In this document: positions 58,198-64,000 of the stretch, one piece after another | Numbering within the stretch: the stretch's first letter is position 1 | How the letters are laid out: every line of letters begins with the position of its first letter | Source of the DNA: Dendrolimus kikuchii | Taxonomy: Eukaryota; Arthropoda; Insecta; Lepidoptera; Lasiocampidae | Assembly (NCBI GenBank): GCA_019925095.2 | Contig: CM034405.1 | Span: 13,045,401 to 13,109,400 of the forward strand | Direction: 5' to 3' | Length of the DNA stretch: 64,000 nt | The notes under the pieces: model-generated | The model's input: the letters and a program-made list of their open reading frames with translations, nothing else | Databases searched by the model: none | Told to the model about the DNA's origin: nothing | Position numbers and translations under genes: made by a program

Positions 58198-58477
58198 TCC
58201 ATACATACATACATAACTTCACGTCAGTTCTCTTGCGGGGTAGGCACGAACAACACAGCGCCATTTAGGCTTATTCTTACACACCTCACTTGCTTCTTTG
58301 ACATTCATAACTCTTGTCATGCACGCTCGTCTGTTCTTAAGGCTCCTGACATCACCTTCTGCTAGTACACGATCAATTTGATCATGGAAGGTGTGTCGTG
58401 GCCTTCCACGACTTCTGCATCCATCCACTTTTGCATTGTATATCTGTTTATTCATTCTTTCATCATGCATGCATGCA
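58198..58477 (-). mobile_element. RTE fragment beside the mariner
   Basis: The - strand covers [40 protein letters not shown] and the rest to the ATGT tail. Flanked by the 9-bp duplication CAATGAACA at 58189-58197 and 58478-58486. Almost unchanged from the 20135 copy, so recent. Confidence 0.88.
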
Positions 58478-58486
58478 CAATGAACA

Positions 58487-59163
58487 ATCATATAAAAATG
58501 ACAGATTCCAAATTCAAATGTAATATTTTGTTTCTTTTTAATTGTAACAGTATTTATGGCCAGACTAAGTATATTAACAACTATATAAGTTGCTATACTT
58601 CTTACTACGTTTTGTGCTATTATAAATCAGTGCGGCTACTACGGCCATCCAGCGTGGTGAATAGCGACGACCTTCCTGGCCCATCCTGCCATTGTACCGC
58701 AAAAATGTTGAATAAATTCACTTGAATAGCTTGTGCGTTTCATTTTTCAACATCATTAGCAGACCTACTATTCAGAATGCTCTTTTATGTGCTCACCCAT
58801 TCGTGTGGATATTATAAAAAATATAAATTAAATCCACGGAACTACGTAAAGACCCTTGAAAACGCTACACATCTACCTTTGTCAAGTTTATTTATGAGCT
58901 GCTGAAATGGATATTAAATATATCTTTAGCTTTTGTAGTTGTTCGCTTCCCGTGAAATAAGAAAGTCTTCGCAACGTAAATTTATATTGGCTGTTCAAAC
59001 CGAACGTGTTCTGAGATATTGGGTATTTCATCGCTTGAGGTGCTTGAAGTAACTAAGTCATTTTCCGCCTGGCGATATGGGTTCGCAATTATTATCTTCA
59101 ATACCTTGAAAAGATTTACACCTATATACGCATTATCGTTGAGGTAACAGTTTATGATGTACC

Positions 59164-59194
<31 letters not shown>

Positions 59195-59635
59195 CCGCTA
59201 AATGTCTTTAGGTATGTCTACATTCGTGCACTTTCAACTTCATCTTGCGCTGTCTTCTGATGCACGCATATGCATGCAATGCCGTAGCGACATGCATTAA
59301 AAGTGGTTGAAAGCGCATGCCGCTGATGCAAGTCTATCCAACGGCAATGGATTCACGTGAATCAATCACTTCCTTCTATTACAAGAAAAAATCAAGATAA
59401 ATATAAATAATTACAGTTTAGATAGAACATTATCAAGTTTTCATGTTAGAGGACTATAATCATATACGTACTATATAAATTAAATAAAGAGCAACGACGT
59501 CCATGGGATAACTGCTCAGGGCTAACATACAATTATTATTATTGATGTCAAAAAGGATTAGAAACAAAATAAATATCCTGCAAGTTCACACTCGTCCAGC
59601 GTGACTTCCTGCAGGTGTAATTTATTTTTTTATTT
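58487..59635. other. Intergenic stretch, no gene seen
   Basis: Contains an AT microsatellite (59164-59191) and a GCATGC-rich patch near 59265-59330. No exon or named repeat recognised. Confidence 0.45.
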
Positions 59636-59960
59636 CAAAGTTGGCAAACTGCTGCAGACAACCAAGCTAATGGAAAGTGGTTACAGTTGCCTATAGACCT
59701 TTGCAACACCAGGGCGAACATAACGCGTTGCTAGCCTTTAGGATGGAATAAGGGGGATGAGATAGACGGATCAGGCAGGAGGAATAGGATAAAGGGGATG
59801 GGATATAGGATTGGAGTTGGGGGATGGTTAAGGGGAAGTGGGCCATCGGAATTCGCTCATCGCACGAAACACGAGTAACTCGGGGCTAACCGTTTCATGC
59901 TGATATTCTATTATATGAGAGTGTGGTATTACACCGATTGAGCCGGCTGGTCCCTAAGAG
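59636..59960 (+). mobile_element. Lepidopteran 3'-end repeat, uninterrupted copy
   Basis: Same family as 27240-27790 without the MITE: TTGGCAAACTGCTGCAGACA, ATGGAAAGTGGTTACAGTTG, GGGCCATCGGAATTCGCTC and GTGTGGTATTACACCGATTG. It serves as the empty-site reference. Confidence 0.75.
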
Positions 59961-60033
59961 CTGTAATCAAGATAATGATTTCAGCATGGCTCTTATCTGG
60001 ATAACGATTCCATCATAGCTCTTCCAAGTATAT

Positions 60034-60235
60034 ATATCGAACCTTTACCGCCACTTTGCCGTAAGCGACATTTGGACCTATGTATATTTTTTGTTGCAAA
60101 AGGTATTTTAACTATTATTTTGTTTTAAGAGTTTTAGTTAGATTAGACCCTACTGAATCAAAAATACCTTTTGCAACCAAAAATATACTTAGGTCCAAAT
60201 GTCGCTTACGACGAAATGGCGGTAAAGGCTTGATA
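60034..60235. mobile_element. Foldback element with 70-bp arms
   Basis: 60034-60106 and 60163-60235 are inverted copies (CCTTTACCGCCAYTT, GTAAGCGACATTTGGACC, GTTGCAAAAGGTATTTT) around a 56-base loop. The arms differ at few positions. No coding capacity. Confidence 0.85.
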
Positions 60236-60869
60236 TGTACAATGTATACTTTGTGTATAATCGCTAATTTTCATGAAGTTGAATTATAGATAAAAGCACA
60301 TAAGTTTACAACTTTACACAATAAGCTGCATATGTTTTACGTCGTACAGTTAATGCATCACGCACGATTAAATACAAAGTGGAAGACATGCTAGAATGCT
60401 AGATGAAGTTTAAAGCGCACGAGTGTGAACATACCTTTTGTAGGTACACGATGACACTGACACGATTGTGAATATAGTCGTAATACCGTCTGAGATAACG
60501 TCTGCAACATTTTAACTGCACCAGAGAGGCTAAGGTCCTGCAGTGCTGACGCAAGCGCCCCGATGTTTCTGCAGGATGTTGGAATGAGAGCGTGTCCTAA
60601 TAATTCTTACGGTGTCGTGGGTGGCGATCGTCAGCCGTTGTGTAACTCTTCATCCTAATGAGGATATTATTCAGGACTGTCTAAACTTTAACTGCGGTTC
60701 GCTGAGCGCCTTTTGAAGAGTTTTAATTACGTCGCGGAAACAACCACCTCGTTAGCGCTCGACGAAACAGTTGACAAATTGTCCGTTGAATTTCATTAAA
60801 TCATTGGTTTTTATGAAATGAATTGTAATTATCGCATGATGACGGCTTTGGATTATCGTTACCTTGTTA

Positions 60870-61007
60870 ATGGCCGGTTCGTATATATTACCGACCGTTC
60901 ATTTATTTGGCCTACTATCATTTAAAATTTGTCATAAGCTCCATACAAGTACTATTCAACCGACGGTAAGACAAGTGAATAAATAGTAAGATATAGGAAC
61001 TGGCTAT
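60870..61007. mobile_element. MITE with ATGGCCGGTTC ends, intact copy
   Basis: Begins ATGGCCGGTTCGTATATA and ends TATAGGAACTGGCTAT. Homologous to 49509-49775 in inverse orientation (shared CTTGTCTTACCGTCGGTT-like block). Confidence 0.8.
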
Positions 61008-62544
61008 GTGAGATTTTAAATTCAGACGAAAACGTCTTATTATTGTTTCTATTTAAACATAAATTACAAAATTATACTTGCACACATTTAGAACTAGATT
61101 AACTAAAGTTTAAATCACGTTTTCTAAACAGTAGCCGTGTTTCCACACTAGATAGGATTAATGCAAAATAATTATTCGAAATCTCCATATAACATACAGA
61201 AGTATAAATCTGCTGAACTATTACCGTGCAATAAGAATCTAGGGATAACAATCGCCCAGTAAATAAATTAGTTAAGTGCTTGGCTCGTCAACACACAACA
61301 GAGGTTTCTTTGAGGTGACAAACATCCCTGTTTTCGTTATTTGCCTACAGAACAGATTTCTGATTTCTCAATATTAAAAACCAGTCAAAGGATAGTGTTC
61401 AAAACAATTTTTGGTTAAAGTATTCTTTAAACTAGTAGGATTTTTTCAGAATTTTTGCTTCATAGTTCGTCATTCTTGCCGCCTATTGACTTATTTAAAA
61501 AAGTAATCAGTTAATTATTGTTAATATTTAAAACATATTGTCTTAAGTTAAATCGGTTAAAAATTGTAATTGTTAATGAGTTTCTTTTTAAAATATATTT
61601 TGAATATAAAAATCTAGTGAATAGGGTTTTTATTATAAGCAAGCTTTTTAGAGTTACCTTTTTGACTTGGCAATTGTAATTCTTAATATTGCTTTTCTAA
61701 GCCACTACCCCGTTTTCAAATAACCAACGTTATAAAAGTTCTCAAACACATACTACTCATTATTCATCAATATAATAAAACGATCGAATGAGATCTTATA
61801 TTGGTATTTACGGTTACGCCATTAAAACTTATTGGAAAATACCAATCGTTTTATTATTTTTCTAAGCGTTCCAAAGCGACCTAAAATTACGTCTCTTCGG
61901 GAATTTCGTCAGCGAGGCGTGAATATTTATCTCACTTCGGTTACTGAAATCGTAATGACTTTAAGTTTGGATGGAGTTGCTTACAGAAATATTCATAGGC
62001 GCGTCGACAACTGAATCGAAAATTTGGCCGAAGCTTTCTAAGTTAGATGTAAAACTTTCCTAATGTTCCCTGAGGTAGGTTTTGTCATTTTGACTAATAT
62101 ATTATCCTCGGTTTTTATCAAGATGCGAAGTTTGTACGAAGCATAGTAACTGAATTATATCCAACATGGCCGGCACATTTTATTATTGCTCGGATTTTCA
62201 TAGCTGAATTTCAACAAGTTTTTTTTATGTCCAAGGCACCAAGTTGTATGTTTATTACGTAACCTTACCCTACTCTTGTAGTAGCGAGGCCCTTGAATTT
62301 AGCTGGGCTGTATATGAAATTGAAAGGGGCACAGTATATTGCGTGCAGCCCTCATAAGATAAGCCTCTGACGACAAAGAATATCTTGTAAAGGTTACGAG
62401 ACCTATTTTGTAGGAAACGAGCACGTATGACATACCTCGTTTATAAATAAATACCTAAAAGTAAGTATTTATATAGGCCTTAAAAGGACGGTTAGATTGT
62501 ATTCAATCATATACCCAGATTTGTTTGATCTGATTTTAGGACGT
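61008..62544. other. Intergenic stretch, no gene seen
   Basis: A short open frame at 61832-62014 has no splice or homology support. Inverted AATAAAACGAT words lie near 61773 and 61848, possibly the ends of a small repeat. Confidence 0.4.
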
Positions 62545-62850
62545 TTAATACAAATAAGGATCCGCTTTCCTACTTTTTCTACTCCACTTCGCGCAGTCTT
62601 CAGCTTCCCCCGTTTTGAGATCATTGATGCGCATGTCCTCCTTCACAACGTCAAACCTGCATGTCTTAGGCCTTCCCCTTCGATCGGTACCTGGCGAAGG
62701 TGGCATGGCTAGACATTTGTTCCCCACATAATTAGCCGGTCTCCGTAAAACGTGGCCGTACCAGCATAAGCGACTCTCTTGCAGTTTGTCTGCCATGTCA
62801 CGGACATGAAGACTGCCGCGGATTCGGAAGTTCTCCGGAATATATATAGA
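62545..62850 (-). pseudogene. LINE reverse transcriptase C-terminus fragment
   Basis: Reads FRIRGSLHVRDMADKLQESR, LCWYGHVLRRPANYVGNKCL, then GTDRRGRPKTCRFDVVKEDM. Same family as 32005-32560 but with a longer open frame. Confidence 0.8.
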
Positions 62851-63852
62851 CACATTTCTACATAAACATTAAGCTATATTACACCAAAACGTTACTTCTA
62901 TTAGGTATAACTGCAAGTGTTCATAGAAACCACCAGCTTTGATTGCTTTTTAAATATTTTAAAGCTTTCGTTTCATACCAACTCTGTTTTCAGTAAACAT
63001 TTGTTGATCGTCGATAAAAGTTAGTGTCATAAATTCGAATTTTTCGTATAGATCATAGGACTTATGTGACGATGTTTGAGTTTTAGAATACATTCTGTGA
63101 ACATTTTCTCCAATGTCAGTAAACTGTAGTTTCTTGATAGGTGAACTTTTATATAGACATTCAAGACCTATTTTTTGTAAAGCTAATATCTTCTCCGGCT
63201 TAGAATACTTTGGCGATCAACGAGAAACGCTTAAATTCTAAAACACAGACTTATACCTGGGGCTGAATGTAGAATACTTCGTCTAAAGTTCTAAACCCAA
63301 TAAAGAATTTTTCTCCCTTGAAATATATTCCTAAAACTGTTATTGAATAAGAAATGTGATACAATACAGAAGACACTTCAAAAAACGCTCACGTAGATGG
63401 CGTCGTAAAATTAATGGCAGCACTCATTCCATATTGCTTTTTATTTCAGCGGCTTTATTTCGGTTATCAGTAGACATAGTTTACTGGCTCCATAAGTCCA
63501 AGGTTTACCATTAAAATCATGTTTACGATGACTGCAGAAGTGTTCGTTTTCGTGATAGTCTGAGCAAGTATCCATGATAGCTATATAAAGTTCCAACTTA
63601 CGGAATGCCCATAGAAATGGGTTTTAGTCCGAGTGACAGATAGATGTGCTTATTGCTCTGGAAATAAAACAATTTTTATATTGTTTAATTTCTGACATTC
63701 CAGAAAATTATTTTACAAAAATTGCAGAAAATGTTTGCTTTGTAAATTCTCCTGTTATTTATTTTGAACAAATCCATAGTTTTGTAGTGTATGATATATT
63801 ACTCTCTCTTTCTCTCTTATTTCACTCTTTCTAATATTAGTCGTATAAGATA
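62851..63852. other. Intergenic stretch, no gene seen
   Basis: AT-rich; no exon or recognised repeat. Confidence 0.45.
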
Positions 63853-64000
63853 CTAGCGGGCTCGGCAGACGTTGTCCTGCTCTAAAAAAAAATGAAAATA
63901 TAGAACCTGATTTCAGAGCCATCTACCAGATCTAATTGTGAATGTATACCATCCCTGGACCCACTCAGTTACTCACAAAACATTTCATCAAAATACTGGA
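63853..64000 (-). mobile_element. Helitron 3' end, cut by the window edge
   Basis: The - strand ends GACAACGTCTGCCGAGCCCG then CTAG and T. Inner text (TTTTGATGAAATGTTTTGTG, AGTGGGTCCAGGGATGG) matches the Helitron at 38771-39680. Confidence 0.7.

Overview
The window is animal nuclear DNA, almost certainly from a moth or butterfly. Genes are split into many small GT-AG exons. Introns and spacers are AT-rich and packed with repeat types common in Lepidoptera: RTE-type LINEs with ATGT tails, Helitrons ending in CTAG, tRNA-headed SINEs, Tc1/mariner elements, MITEs, a Penelope-like relic and solo LTRs. No rRNA, CRISPR or prokaryotic operon structure is present.

Two host genes can be assembled by joining exons in phase. 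(1) On the + strand, 2109-7589, lies the 3' half (six exons, 386 residues) of a dihydroxyacetone-phosphate acyltransferase (GNPAT family, peroxisomal ether-lipid synthesis). It ends in Ser-Arg-Leu, a PTS1-type signal. The catalytic half lies left of the window. (2) On the - strand, 44951 down to 14720, lies a complete Golgi-type class II alpha-mannosidase (GH38): 20 coding exons, 1164 codons, every splice phase consistent. It would trim mannose from N-glycans. The two genes converge, with about 7 kb between their 3' ends. No functional link between them is implied.

Region by region: 1-2108 holds an RTE fragment and a possible copia-type LTR end. 2109-7589 is the acyltransferase, with SINE and RTE insertions in its introns. 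7590-14719 is the convergent spacer, with a solo LTR, a Tc1 element with roughly 300-bp inverted ends and MITEs. 14720-44951 is the mannosidase, whose introns carry Helitrons, an RTE copy with an intact 791-codon reverse transcriptase frame, SINEs, a solo LTR, LINE relics and a 67-bp minisatellite. 44952-64000 has no confirmed host gene. It holds Helitrons (one with a retroposed-looking insert related to DNA at 51.4 kb), a decayed YqaJ/SWIM-type ORF, nested MITEs, a Penelope-like relic, a DD37D mariner, foldbacks and a possible divergent promoter at 51.45-51.88 kb.

The clearest novelty is in mobile DNA structure: nested insertions datable by order, a Helitron carrying a second insertion flanked by a 15-bp direct repeat, and one RTE family with five insertions whose duplicated target sites are readable. 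I did not find convincing evidence of a new biochemical system. All identifications come from reading motifs, with no database search.
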